A stretch of 64,000 nt of DNA. It comes from Adiantum capillus-veneris (lineage: Eukaryota; Streptophyta; Polypodiopsida; Polypodiales; Pteridaceae). The position numbers and the translations under genes are program-made. Location: NCBI GenBank assembly GCA_014529385.2, contig CM043959.1, positions 59,004,753 to 59,068,752 on the forward strand, given 5' to 3'. The notes under the pieces are model-generated. The model saw only the letters and a program-made list of their open reading frames with translations, was not told the DNA's origin and did not search any database. This document shows, piece by piece, positions 46,441-58,179 of this stretch; the first letter of the stretch is position 1; each line of letters begins with the position of its first letter.

Positions 46441-46635
46441 GTTTGGTGGATACACGCATATACAGGCATATGCACACCAAACCCTGTAAACACTCTATTG
46501 TTTCAAAGAAAGCCATGTAATTCAGCCTAGGATAAGTTGTAACCATGATGTAATTAGACAATACCCTCTTACTTCTCTGAGTCTACACCCTTGTAAGAGG
46601 CCGGATGGTCGTAGGAAAGCCCCCTTAACGTTTAA
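46441..46635. other. Probable gypsy LTR part, left of the TIR element
   Basis: Non-coding. It and 47978-48675 may be one LTR split by the TIR element, but I find no second LTR to confirm this. Confidence 0.3.
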
Positions 46636-47975
46636 CACTAGGTTGGTAATGGGACACTTTTATGTCCTGGGACACTTTTATGTCCTCTTAAGTGACCATT
46701 TTGCTTCAATTATGTCAAGAGTTTCAAAATGGATTTTCAGGTGCTATCTATCTAGAAAGTTTGCTCATGACCTGAAAAAAACTCGACATTTTTTTGGAAT
46801 ATCAATTCCATCTTTAACCTTGTCCTTGCACAAAATTTTGCAGCCTAAACTCTGTGAAAAAACGGGTCCTGTTTTTTGCTTTTTTCAACCTTTTGCAACT
46901 ATACCACTCTAGAACCCATGTCTTGTGAGGCCTATAATGCTAGAGAACTATCTTTAGTAGTCCTCAACATGTTCTGATGCTTCTAGGGAGAAATATATGT
47001 TAATGTTGTAAATTATGACCAAATTACAAAAATTGACAAATCCTGTTTTTTAGCCAATTTTAGCTCTTTTATGATTTTTTTGGTGGCTTTCATGATATCC
47101 AAATGCAGTTTTGATTTTCTATGTGGCATATTGTAACATAAAGCTAATATTCCTTGAGTTTTGGGGCACCTAATACCCTATTTTTCATAGTACACAATGA
47201 TGGTTGATTTTTTCAATTATAGAAGAAAACAAAACATTCTAGTATATCAAGTATAACTTTCTCAATATTGCTATTTTCTTGTGACAACTATATGAATTTT
47301 GTGGGTAGTAACCATATCTAGTCATAAGGATCAAATTTGGGTAGATATTAAATAGTTTCTATGGGATTCTATAGCTCATAATGTTGAACCAGTTTTTTCA
47401 TGTTTGTTGTATTTAGGACTTCATCTTTGTCCCCAAGATTCCCCTTGGTAAAAGATGTGTCATGCTTTTGACATGTTCCATGGCTCCTTATGAACCTAAA
47501 GCCCAATAGGGAACTAAGAAAACATGCATATATTATTTGTATTGAGCGTGGCTATAGAAACTTTGATGATAGGTTCGCAGAATGGTAAAAATTCAACTTT
47601 TTTGTACCTATTTCTTTTGACAAAACAAAAAATAGTGAGTGAGAAGCAATCATATGTTTTGATCACCAACCCATTGAAGTTAACTAGCGAATTTATCTCA
47701 AGTCCTACAAAAATCCCTAACCTTATTTTTATGCAACAAAACGTAAGAAATGACTATTTTGATGAAAATGTACTGGTCCATCAACTTTGGAGGCTTGGTG
47801 TGACCAAAAGATGAGAAATTTTACAAGTTTCTTATTTTTTCCATGTGTAGTAGGCCTTGAACTATAACCTCATGAAAGGATTTTACAAAATGAGTGGATC
47901 TACTATGGTTTTGGAGGTTTTTTTCAAAACCTTGAAAGGACACTTTTATGTCCTGTTAGGTTACCAACCTAGTGT
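46636..47975. mobile_element. Non-autonomous TIR element of 1.34 kb
   Basis: ACACTAGGTTGGTAA at the left end (46636-46650) matches its complement at the right end (47961-47975). TA flanks each side (46634-46635 and 47976-47977). Inside each end is the palindromic GGACACTTTTATGTCC, two copies on the left and one on the right. No transposase is encoded. The TA flank suggests a Tc1/mariner-type origin. An alternative reading starts at CACTAGG, but then the 3-bp flanks differ (TAA and TTA). Confidence 0.7.
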
Positions 47976-47977
47976 TA

Positions 47978-48675
47978 AAGTCAAAACCCTTAGTTTTGAA
48001 GGGAGATTTATCATTAGCTGCTAAAAGAATTAAAAACGTGCATTGTGGAGGCCTCTTACTGCTACAACTTGTAATCTTCTCTTCTCCTCAGTTGGTAATC
48101 AGAATTCGTTTCCGAATAGCACATTGCGTTCCTTGTCTCTTGCTCTACAATCTAAGTGTGATCATTTCCAATTCTGTTGTGGTTTGTGACGCATTGTTTA
48201 TGAAATAAATGCATTGATTTGGAGGTTAAAATGGTTTTTATTTGATTTTTTGACCATGGATAAGTGTTTCTATGTTTAAAGAAGACCTTTCCAAGTACTT
48301 CTGTTTCAATTTTTTACACATTTTTTGTGATGGATCGTGATTTATGTACCTTCCCAGATGGTGACAGAACTTGGTAGGATTAAACCCTTAAATGTTGTGA
48401 TACCTTTCTTTAAGTTTCGTGGCATTTCGGATTTGTTTGGATGCAAAAAAGGCGTGATGACCTAGAGTGGTGAGATTGGACGCATATTGATTGTCTGACT
48501 AGGAAGTGGTTGATTTTATTTTGTCGTAGAACGAGTAGCCTCTGAGTTCACTTTGGTGAGATTGACACTCTCATTAAGTCTCTGTGCCATATCCCGAGTC
48601 GCTTCCTTGCATATTGACATTATGTTAGTGCAAAAGAGCTATGCTGCAGACGTCCGTCGCGGTGACCTACTAACA
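47978..48675 (+). repeat. Candidate gypsy 5' LTR remnant
   Basis: Non-coding sequence that ends at ..TAACA directly before a gypsy-type primer-binding site. Its start is unknown. Confidence 0.4.
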
Positions 48676-48676
48676 T

Positions 48677-48694
48677 TGGCGTCGCTGCAGGGGA
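48677..48694 (+). promoter_or_regulatory. Gypsy-type primer-binding site
   Basis: TGGCGTCGCTGCAGGGGA closely resembles the TGGCGCCGTTGCCGGGGA type common in plant gypsy elements, with three substitutions. Confidence 0.65.
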
Positions 48695-48860
48695 AACCGA
48701 TCCTTAGGTGGTGAGTGACTTAGTGTACAAAAACAAAAATCTCCCTTCGAGCTTTTGATACCCATTCCGCTTACGTGTAGACAAGTATTGAGAAACTTCT
48801 CTGAGAAGTCACTGAGGAATTTTCAAAAAGGGGGATCAAGCATAACACTGTCTCCTAGAT

Positions 48861-49400
48861 CTATGCATTTATGCAAAAAGAAAAAGAGAAAGTGAAGGAA
48901 GCATCACTTCGTTTCAAGCAGTACATAGAAAGATGCCCTGCTCGAGAACTACCGAGGGATGAAAGACTATCAGTCCTTTTCATAGAAGGATTGCAAAATG
49001 ACACGCTAAAAAAGGACTTGCACTTGAAGGCATGTGTAACTTTTGAGCAAGTCACAAAAGAGGTGTTGTAGCTTGTACATAACTGCAAGGCATATAGGGA
49101 GGTGACTGAAGACACGGATCAAGGGACGAGTAGCCCATCTTCAACCACTAGTGAGTCCACGAAAAAATTGGGAGGGCAAAACCCAATTGTGCCGGACGTT
49201 GATTGAATGATCGAGGAAGTGATCAGGAGGATAAACCAAGGACACAGGATGAACCCAAACACACAAAAACCGCCCACCCCAAAATGCGATACTTGTGGAG
49301 AAGATCATCCAACCCAGTGGTGCAGCCTTCAACAAAGGCTAGGAGTAAATGCACAAAAAATATTGAAATGGTGTGCTACATAACAAAAATGGACAAACCA
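48861..49400 (+). pseudogene. Gypsy gag remnant with zinc-knuckle-like motif
   Basis: KEASLRFKQYIERCPARELPR, then FIEGLQNDTLKKDLHLK (48900-49030), fits the second half of a retrotransposon gag. CDTCGEDHPTQWC near 49285-49325 in another frame is a knuckle-like C-x2-C-x3-H-x4-C. Stops and a frame change interrupt it. Confidence 0.75.
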
Positions 49401-51260
49401 TGACACTCACATATGTTTCTATAATCGGAACTATGTTAGAGAGAGACAATACGGACCACATGGGGGGCAACCACTTCTGCCCCCTCCAAGGTACCAAGTG
49501 GGGCCAAATAACGTAATCTTGGGGCAGGAAAAAGCTCAACCTATGTTGGGACATCAACCTCCCTTACCCCAGGAAAATAGGGCTATGGTAAGGATTTCTC
49601 AACCCATAGAACCACCTTCTGATCAGAGTATGGTCCAAGTAGTCTCATACCGAGAAGATTCAGACAATACTTATGAGAGGGGATTTGATGGGAATGCATA
49701 TGCTCGAGAGGGACATAATCCATGGATAATTCTGGAAGAGATGTCCGAGCCCTCATACATAGCACAGCCAACTAAAAAACATTATTTGGTCGATGAGAAT
49801 ATGCTCATGTTCATGGCAAATCATGGCTACAAACCTAGGGGCTACCCTCCTAGAACATGACAACCGATGGGGCTTCACAAGCTTCTCCACCACCTGTACG
49901 ACCATGCTATGAATGTGGCGGTGATACTGGGCTAGAGTTTTTCCAAACAAAGGAGAACGGCTGAAACTTTTTGGATTTTGTGATGGATGCACGACCGACC
50001 ATCTCATTCCACATTGTCCAAAAAACCCTGAAAATAAAGGAAAAGCAACTATGAACAAAATGGGGATTGTGCCAACCTCAAGTAGATCAGAAACAGAACC
50101 GAACATTCCAATAAACGCGGTCACTAGAGATCAAGCACATGAGGCAGCAAGGAATGTCCCAACCAACCAAACAGAGATAGAAAGCTTGTTTGTCCGAACC
50201 CCTAGGAAATCCTGGAAGGCAAAATGAAACAAGATGAAATCCAAAAGAGAAATGAAAAAACGGTAATGGAAACCAAATTGCTGAAAACAGAGGAACAACT
50301 TCAAAGGGAAAGGGACCTTAAGGGCAACAATGTGATAAAAGAACCATCGGATCTACCATCAGGAGGGTCGGTCTTGGTAGACATGGTGTTCAAACCTTTG
50401 GACGCAATTCTGAAAGCTTACGAGGCAAGGCTAAAGCCTAACCAAACCCAAGAGGATAGGTGGTTAATGTACCATCATCTAGGCTATGAGAAAGAGAGGC
50501 TAAAGATGTGTAAGAAGCTCATCCAAGCCACTCAAGCGCTTATAGGACCATCAGTTCCTATGGCTCCAAATACCGAGGTACTAATTCGAGAAAAGATTCA
50601 AGAGTTAGAGGAATGGGGGATTGAAAAGAATAACTTACCAAATCCTGTAGACGAAACACATTGGATACGAGGGTGGTGGCCAATACAATAGATGGAATGT
50701 ATTCTCAAGTACCACTGCCAATTCTGGAGGTAGAAGAACAATGGCCTCAAGAGCTATGTGAACAGATCAGGAATAGAAAAGATGGAAGTGCCACACTTGT
50801 GTCAGCTCCTATCCCAGAAATCCACCTGGAGCATGAGCTCTACCCAAATGACATAAGATCATTGTATGGTGATGCAGTCACAACATATCGGAAAATAGTA
50901 AACCGCAGTCGTTGAAGACTTTACCTTCATTTATTGGTAACTCTGAAACTCGATCGAAAGTAAGGAAAGTCCCATCTGAATGGAAAGCCAATCCTAAGAT
51001 GATGGATACTAAAACTCTTCACGAGTTGATGTCATCCCCTATCCATTGTACACTGACTCTGTCAGAGTCATTGCATATCAGACCACATCTTTGGGACAAG
51101 GTCACAAAAAATTTGAGAAAAATAGGGCTGGTAATTCTTTCACCCAAGGCTTCTCCAAACACACTAAAGACACAACCCTCGAAACAAACTAAACATGAGC
51201 CAGTACTAGTAAACAAGGTAGGGATTATTATGAAGGTGAAGAAGGAAATACTACCCTACC
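49401..51260 (+). pseudogene. Gypsy gag-pol linker, broken open frames
   Basis: A series of frames (49498-49860, 50224-50691, 50661-50915, 50912-51289), all plus strand, without a domain I recognise. The 50224 frame is charged and Glu/Lys rich, possibly coiled coil, and ends PVDETHWIRGWWPIQ. Their order between gag and protease makes them part of the element. Confidence 0.55.
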
Positions 51261-51860
51261 GGTGGAGTACAAAGAGATTAAGTCGATAGCAATCTTGGAT
51301 AGCGGGGTTGGAATAGCCATAGCTACCAAAGCCATGTGGAAAAAATGGGAAAACCTGCTCTCAGAAAGACGAGAATGAAACTTCAATTGGCAGATGGGTA
51401 TCTGGAAAGACCCATAGGTATCTTGGAGCAGATTGTAGTAACCTCTTGTGGAATTGCATATGAACACACATTCACTGTTATGAATTTCGATGAGAGTAGC
51501 AATTTTGACATCATATTGGGCAAACCATCCATGCGTCAGCTCAAAATGGTGCAAGATTGGGGCTACGACTATGTCTATCTCAAGAACAAGGATGTCATTA
51601 TGAAAATTAGTGTCACATATCATAGCTATCGGGACGTAGAAAGAACCCCAGGAGGAGACTTGTATTCCACAATTGACCAGGAAGGAGGAATACCGGCTTG
51701 GCTACAGAACACAGCTCACCAGTGGACAGGAGAAGCTTCAAAATGTGTAAGTCCAAAAAGGAAAACTGCATTCTTGATAGGACTGCACAAGACGAGGCAT
51801 ACATACCAAAGCCTTTTCAAGAAGAGATGTTCGAACCTTTTGGATGGCAATAAATACTAG
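51261..51860 (+). pseudogene. Gypsy protease remnant
   Basis: AILDSGVGIAIATKAMW (about 51290-51340) carries the D-S-G catalytic triad of a retropepsin. After a frame change MKLQLADGY and NFDIILGKPSMRQL complete the fold. Broken by at least one shift near 51340. Confidence 0.8.
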
Positions 51861-52338
51861 CTACTCTTGATGTTTGTGTAAATGAGATGACCCTCACCAA
51901 ATTCTGTGATGAGGAAGGGTATGATATCATTCGATTCCAGATGATAGGTGTCATCCTAACTCCAAAGACAGAGGGGAAAGTCCCAGACAAGAACGGGGTG
52001 GCTGAGTGCTGACGCATAGTGGACGAAATCTCTGTAAGAGACCTTGACCAAACGGATGAAGAAGATTTCCAAGACTTGACTGATAAGATGCTAGAGGATA
52101 ATGCGGACAACGAGTTGTCTAGTAGCTCAAGTCAGAGCATCAAACGGAAGGATCTACGACTGATCTACTATGATTTCCCAAACCAACCCCTCGAAGACAA
52201 CGCAGGTACTGAGATAAACGCATAAACAACCAAAACAAGTACAACGAGGACTCGGTACCTCTATTAACTGACAAAACGTAGTACTTAAGATTAGTAGAAG
52301 CGATTGACTGCCTCAAGGACAGGATATCAAAGATATAC

Positions 52339-53930
52339 ATGAAACCTGACTCAACCAAAATCAAATCGAAAAAAGCAAACACACAAAAACCAGGAAAAGA
52401 GAAAAATACCAAAAAATCGATTAAATTGTCCAAAATGGATCGCAAAGTCAAATACAATGAATTGAAGCAATACTTGAAGGAAGTTTGGACAACAAAAATG
52501 GAAACTAATGAGGAATCAAATGATGATAAATTCAATGCACCTTCCTACTATAAAAAGTATACCATTCAGGATAGGAAGATCGTGGTGCAAAAACCCAAAC
52601 GAGATCCCAAGGAACCAGGAATTTCATATGATGGGCCTGAAAACACCAAAAGAATCAACTTAGTAGAACCAGGTGAGGAGCCTAAACCGGTATACATTGC
52701 CACAGACCTTACTGAAGAGGAAGAGCAACTTCTAATCGATACGCTCAAACGATATAAAGATGTCTTTGCATGGTCATACAAAGATCTAAAGGGGATAGAT
52801 CCTGAGATCTATCAGTACATGATTCCCCTTAAAAGTGATGCCAGACCACGCAGACAACGTCCTTACATGTACAATGAAACTTTTGCCAAGAAAATTAAGG
52901 AGGAGATAGACAAACTGAAGGATGCTGAGTTTATCTACGAGATTGAACACACCGATTGGGTCTCCCCGATTGTGGTGGTACCCAAAAAGAATGGCAAACT
53001 GCGTGTCTGTGTAAACCTCAAACAAGTAAATGCATCCACCATCAGGGATAACTATCCACTGCCAATAACCGATCATGTTATTGAGAGGGTAGCAGGGAAA
53101 GAGGCCTATAGTTTCTTGGATGGGTTCTCAGGCTACAACCAGTTAATGATTAAAGCCGAAGATCAGCATAAGACAACTTTTGCGACAGAGTGGGGTGTAT
53201 TTACCTACAAAGTAATGCCTTTCGGCTTGACCAATGCCCCAGCTACATTTCAAAGGCTAATGAGCCACGCATTCAAAGAATATCTCAGACAATTTTTGGA
53301 GATCTACATGTATGATCTTTGTGTTCATTCTTATCGACGAAGTGACCACATCACTCATCTGGAAAAAGTCTTTGACAAATGCAGGACATGTCACATTTTC
53401 TTAAACCCGAAAAAATGCGTTTTCATGGTAAGACAAGGTAGAATTTTGGGTCACATTCAAAAATGGGATTTCAATTGATCAAGAAAAGGTACAGATAATT
53501 GTTGCACTACCGAGACCAACGAAGATAAAAAATGTACAAGCAAGCATGGGACATTGCGGGTACTACAAGCGTTTCATATATATGTATGATGTAATAGCTA
53601 AGCCATTGTACGCCCTCATATATATGTATGTTGTAATAGCTAAGCCATTGTACTCCCTCATATCTAAGTTCGAATGGACGGAGGAATGTGAGCAGGCTTT
53701 CCAAAAATTGAAGCAAAAATTAATTTCGGCTCCAATTTTGCAAGCCCCTGACTGGAGCAAAATCTTTCATGTCCATGTGGATGCATCAGCCTATGGCATC
53801 AGGTGCATATTAGCCTAGCCAAGAGAGAAGAAAATGGATTTTTCCATTTGCTACTCTAGTCAGCAACTAAACAACGCAGAGAGAAATTATACCACTACGG
53901 AAAGAGAGGGCAAGGAAGCCATGGAAAATC
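52339..53930 (+). pseudogene. Gypsy reverse transcriptase and RNase H, catalytic Asp lost
   Basis: A 379-aa frame (52339-53478) includes DVFAWSYKDLKGIDP, WVSPIVVVPKKNGKLRVCVN, FGLTNAPATFQRLM and LNPKKCVFMV. The YxDD box reads YMYD near 53310, so the first catalytic aspartate is Tyr. The sequence continues with shifts into ALPRPTKIKN and FQKLKQKLISAPIL. It then reaches the RNase H start VHVDASAYGI (53774-53803) and NAERNYTTTEREG. A ~48-bp tandem duplication (53577-53665) lies between RT and RNase H. No integrase is found after it. Confidence 0.88.
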
Positions 53931-54221
53931 AAGGAAGAACCATAGAACAAGAATTTGAAGCAGGGCTACAGTGTCACTTTCACTGGACAGGCAGTTACCA
54001 TTGGCCTTGGGTTCACACTGGCTGGACTCTCACTTGGGTAGTGAAACCGTGGCAGACACAAGGAGTGGTGGTCTAGAGGACACATTGGCCAGTTCACCAC
54101 CACCACAGTTCAGAGATAGGCGTAGCTGGACTGTTGGAGATATTTGTGTTAGCTGTTAGCTACTCTTTATGGTTGTATATTTGCTTAGTTGGTTTTTTGC
54201 ATCGTAGACGTCGTATGAGTC
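53931..54221. other. Unassigned junction sequence
   Basis: Between the RNase H remnant and the truncated CACTA copy. No match to integrase or LTR that I can see. Confidence 0.5.
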
Positions 54222-55993
54222 GCGGACCCCCACTGGCGTAATGCACTCGCTCCGAACGTGTTTTACTAAAGAAGGAAAGCTTACCGGTTTGAAGTCACAC
54301 GATTGGCATAAAATGTTTTAGGTACGTTCATAGTGGTCTTTAATATCATTGCATAAAATGTGGACTTTAATATCATTGCTGCACATACTATACAGTTTAT
54401 TTTACCGGTTGCCATTGAGGGATGTTTGTCTCTCGACATCCGTAACACAATCTACAAACTTGCAAAGCTAGTGCAATGGATCTCACAAAAGGAGATCAAC
54501 GTAGACTCCATACCATTCGCCAAACTAAATGTTGCGGAGCTTGTGTGCATGTTTGAGAAACATTTTCCTACTACCATGCTAACCATTCAGGTGCATCTTC
54601 TTGTTCACATAGTTGATGAGGTGGAAATAGTTGGCACAGTTCATTCCAGATGGATGTTCTTCTTAGAGCGTTTCATGAAAATGCTTAAGGGATATGTGCG
54701 TCAAAAGGCACGTCCGGAGGGTAGCATGGCAGAAGGTTGGTTGGTATCAAAGTCCCTAGTGTACATTGGAGAGTGGCTAGACGGATTTGATAAATCCCGG
54801 GACACGCTATGGCGAACCATAGATGATGAGCGCATATCTGGGATTGTCATGTGCAATCTCGGTGTTGAGAAGAAGATGACGGAAGATCTAGAGGCTAAAA
54901 TCAACCGATTTTGCATGCTTCACAATCCAGTGATGCAAAAGTGGATTTCACAATATGAGGATGCAAAGCAAGAGCGACAAAGGGCACGAATCGAGTGGAG
55001 ACGGGGAAGACGACCACCGATGCACTATCCAGCGGTTCTGGAGAGCCTACCAACCTTCATGAGCTTAAGATGGTTGCACAACCAATTGAAAAGCGCATAA
55101 CAATGCGGTGACGAAGTGACTGAAGAAGAGTGGGAGTACTCTCGGGGTTGCGCGACCAAGGTAAGTTTGCAATGTACGACTAGCTAGTGAATTTATTTCT
55201 AAACGTTTGAACGGCCACTCATAATCTATGTTCGTTGTAGTATAAGTCATACACAGCAGCATGGTGTAAAGGTCGACATTTTAGGGTGGAACGAATCGAC
55301 AAAAAGCATTTTACTCAAGATTGTGGAATCATGGCAAAATTTGAACAGTCTAGTCGACGACGTTCCTCTGATGCAGATCGTGTGGTAGCGGAACTCACTT
55401 ACTTCGGCACGCTGCAAGAGATTTTGAGGATCGATTATAGAGGATTTTTTGTCGACTTGTTCGACGTGCAATGGTTCAAGATAATCATGGAGGGTCGCAA
55501 CGCTACTGTGCGTAGAGGAGAGTCTGGTTTTCTTGAGGTGGATTCTACTAAGAAATGGACTGACCTAAGAGACACTTTCGTACTACCCGAGCATTGTGAA
55601 CAAGTAAGTATATAAATAGTTAACATCCCTCTTTTACAAGTTATGTGCTTGAAAGATCTCATGTAAGTTATGTGGCTCTGGCAGGTAATATTTCATCCTA
55701 CAAAGTCTACATCAAACTGGTGGTACGTCATAGAGGTAGCCCCTCGTAGTGCAAGGACGTATGAAGGCTACCATGTGCCAATCACAACGACATCAATGGA
55801 GGAGATCAGAGAAGATGCTCAATCAGAAGCCGCTGCGGTGGTGCCAGACGAGCATCAAGATGCTACTACTCTATATGGGGTGCATGCAGAGGAGCTACAA
55901 AATGAAACAGAGGATATGTGTTTAAACGGAGAGCTCTATATAGATAAAGGAAGTTATGCTGAGTTATGCGAGGATGAGAGAGAGATCTCTTAA
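54222..55993 (+). pseudogene. TNP2-type transposase, copy 2, C-terminal half
   Basis: Exons 54222-54321, 54396-55160, 55241-55603 and 55685-55993, with GT-AG introns equal in place to copy 3. The first remaining exon holds the end of the TNP2 domain (GLKSHDWHKM). The 765-bp exon is DUF4218: HFPTTMLTIQVHLLVHIVDE, RFMKMLKGYVRQKARPEGSM. The next is DUF4216-like: AAWCKGRHF, YFGTLQEILRIDYRGFFVDL. Two nonsense changes are visible: CAG to TAG at the end of the first exon (54319-54321) and CAA to TAA at 55098-55100. Both are C-to-T. Confidence 0.9.
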
Positions 55994-56265
55994 AGCCACA
56001 AATATTGTATTTGAACAATTTTGCTCCGTGTTGTAAAAGCTCTGGCTCTCTAAGTACCTTCCATGGTGTATAACGCTCTTTTCTACTCGCGCTCACATCT
56101 TTTGATTGAAAATTCTAAGTTTTCGACTTGCCTCTTCTATCACTCGATTCATTGCGTCATTGTATTTATATGCGTCATTACGTCATTGTATTTAATGGTC
56201 TTTGCGTCATTATCTACTCTATTCATTCAATATTAAGTTTAAATATTCGTGTGTTTAATGCAGGT

Positions 56266-57579
56266 ATGGATGATGAGGAGTTTCTTTATTCTTTGTCACC
56301 GCAGCAGAGACAGTGGTACGTGGAGCGTCATCGCTCTGGCGCATCATCGCGCGTTCCTACACCATCCGCATCTCCCTCTCTTTCGGAGCATTCGGCGCGC
56401 TCCGAAGCTTCGGCGTCGACGAGACGAGCTTCACACTCGTCTAGACACCGACGCTCTAGTGGTGGCGGTGGCGGTTGTTGTGGGGATTCCGCCACCGATG
56501 CCTCCACACCGCCTCGTGTTCGACGAGGCTCTTTACCCTCCCCTTCTTTGCCCGCCCCCACACCAGCCACAGCATCGCCATCTACGCCAGGTTTTGCACG
56601 GCTGACTGTTCCTAGAAGCTACACACCTCTACCTACTCCGCCAGGAGCCACCCCACTCGACACTCTTCGCTTCGGGGCCCAGACGCCGGTGGAGACACCT
56701 GACGTCCGTACCCCCATCGACACGCCGCTAGAGACCCCTGCCGGGACACCCAGGTTCACGCGTCACCGGCCAGAGGGCTTGCCTTACTCCGTCGACATCA
56801 GCGGCGGCATCATCATGGATGATGACGGCAAGAAGGTGATCTCGCGCATGCGTGGTCTTTGCTCTCAGCTGTTTAGACACTACATACTAAACAAATGGAG
56901 TGAAGTACCAAGTGATTTAAAAAACAGAGTCATCAGCATACTTCATGATGAGTTTCCCGTTCCAACATGGGATCAGCGCTTCAATGAAGACCTGATGAAG
57001 ATTCGAATGCGCGAATACTGCAAACACAAGCGTTCCGAAGTGCAAAAAGCAATCAAGAATGGGTGGAACAGGCCAGATTGGCTGGCCAAAGAAGATTGGA
57101 AGAATGCGAAGAAAGCAGCGCGCGAGAATCCCGACAAGTGGAAGCAACAAAAGGATGCAGCCAGAGCGCGAGTAGAGGCAGGGAGCTCGCACCACTTGGG
57201 GAGCGGTGGATGGGCATCATTTGAGGCCGATTTTGTAAGTCTTTTCACATTGCTCTTTATGCATGTTCGATAGTTTAGGGTTTATGAGTTTTTTAGTTCT
57301 AACATAATGAAATCTTTGTATGTTTTGACAGTGGTCGATGACAGGACGTGATCCCACATCGTACGAGCGCGAGTACGCAGGCAGGAAGGGCTTAAACGCC
57401 CTGATGGACATTCTCAGTTCTCGCGGCGGCATGGTTAGTATTAGGGTTTACTCTTTTTTATTTTTTGTATTGTTTTATAAATGTCGTTATATGTTTATAC
57501 TTACTGAAAGCTGTCTTATTGTGTTTTTTTGCAGAATCCGACAGATACGCCGCTTGGACGCGATGAGACGTCTGACTAA
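56266..57579 (+). CDS. TNPA/Transposase_24-like protein of CACTA copy 2
   Basis: Three exons: 56266-57234, 57332-57433 and 57535-57579. Introns are GTAAGT...ACAG and GTTAGT...GCAG, and the joined protein is 371 aa. The start (MDDEEF) is chosen because exon 1 then has 323 whole codons and all three copies share it. It follows a probable intron end (TGCAG) at 56263. Regions: a Ser-rich N-terminus, then a Pro/Thr-rich repeat-like part (TPLDT, TPVETP, TPIDTPLETP), then a basic core (SEVPSDLKNRVISILHDEF, KNGWNRPDWLAKEDWKNAKK), ending GSGGWASFEADF-WSMTGRDP. The core resembles the plant Transposase_24 family of En/Spm-like elements, which may bind the subterminal repeats as TNPA does. No stop is visible. 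Function as a DNA-binding partner is inference. Confidence 0.75.
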
Positions 57580-57942
57580 ACGACGTCAGTTTAGCCGTAG
57601 CTAGATAGCATTAGTTTAGGGTTTCTCATAGCTTATGTATCATGAGGCAGATTTTATACGTCTTTTTGAACCATGTATATTATTACATTTGTCACCGCAG
57701 TTCCTTTTGCCAATCAATTCTTTATGCCTATGATGTTGTACAATTGTCATTATTACATTTGCCAATCAATTCATTTTGCCTCTGATGTGTACAATTGTCA
57801 ATTTTGCAAACAATGCGTCTTGTGGGTGATTATTTTGGGTCTATTATCTACCTTTGCACTTTTTATAAAAAGTGAATCAAGTACAATATGGTTGATGGGT
57901 GGCAGGGCATTCAATGCCCTGCCACCAAAAAAAAATTCTCTC

Positions 57943-58150
57943 GGGCGTCGCTATAAGCGTCGCTATTTATTGCTCTGAAGCGTCGCTATGAGCGTCGCTA
58001 TAGTCATCTATGTAAACGTCGCTATAGGCGTCGCTATATGCGTCGCTATATAGCGACGCCTATAGCGACGCTCTCGTAGCGACGCTCGTAGCGACGGTTT
58101 TAGCGACACCGGGGGTTATAAAAACCCAATGTATTTCCGTCGCTAACAGC
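57943..58150. repeat. Subterminal repeat array, copy 2
   Basis: GCGTCGCTAT/ATAGCGACGC units in both orientations, leading to the terminal CCTCTTGTAGTG. A palindromic centre lies near 58040-58060. Confidence 0.9.
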
Positions 58151-58179
58151 GTTACAAGAGCACACAACCTCTTGTAGTG

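Larger units (their letters stand above)
54222..58179 (+). mobile_element. CACTA transposon copy 2, 5'-truncated
   Basis: Similarity to copies 1 and 3 begins abruptly at 54222 inside the TNP2 gene and runs to the intact end CCTCTTGTAGTG at 58179. It is on the opposite strand to copies 1 and 3. The missing part is the element end and the N-terminal half of TNP2. It cannot move by itself because it has one end only, but it still carries an intact TNPA-like gene. Confidence 0.93.

Noticed and set aside
54360-54395. MDFNIIA... start as the beginning of a separate protein (also 39210 and 63764)
   Set aside because: This stretch is an intron; the TNP2 exon before it ends at a GT and the next begins after CAG, restoring the expected protein order.
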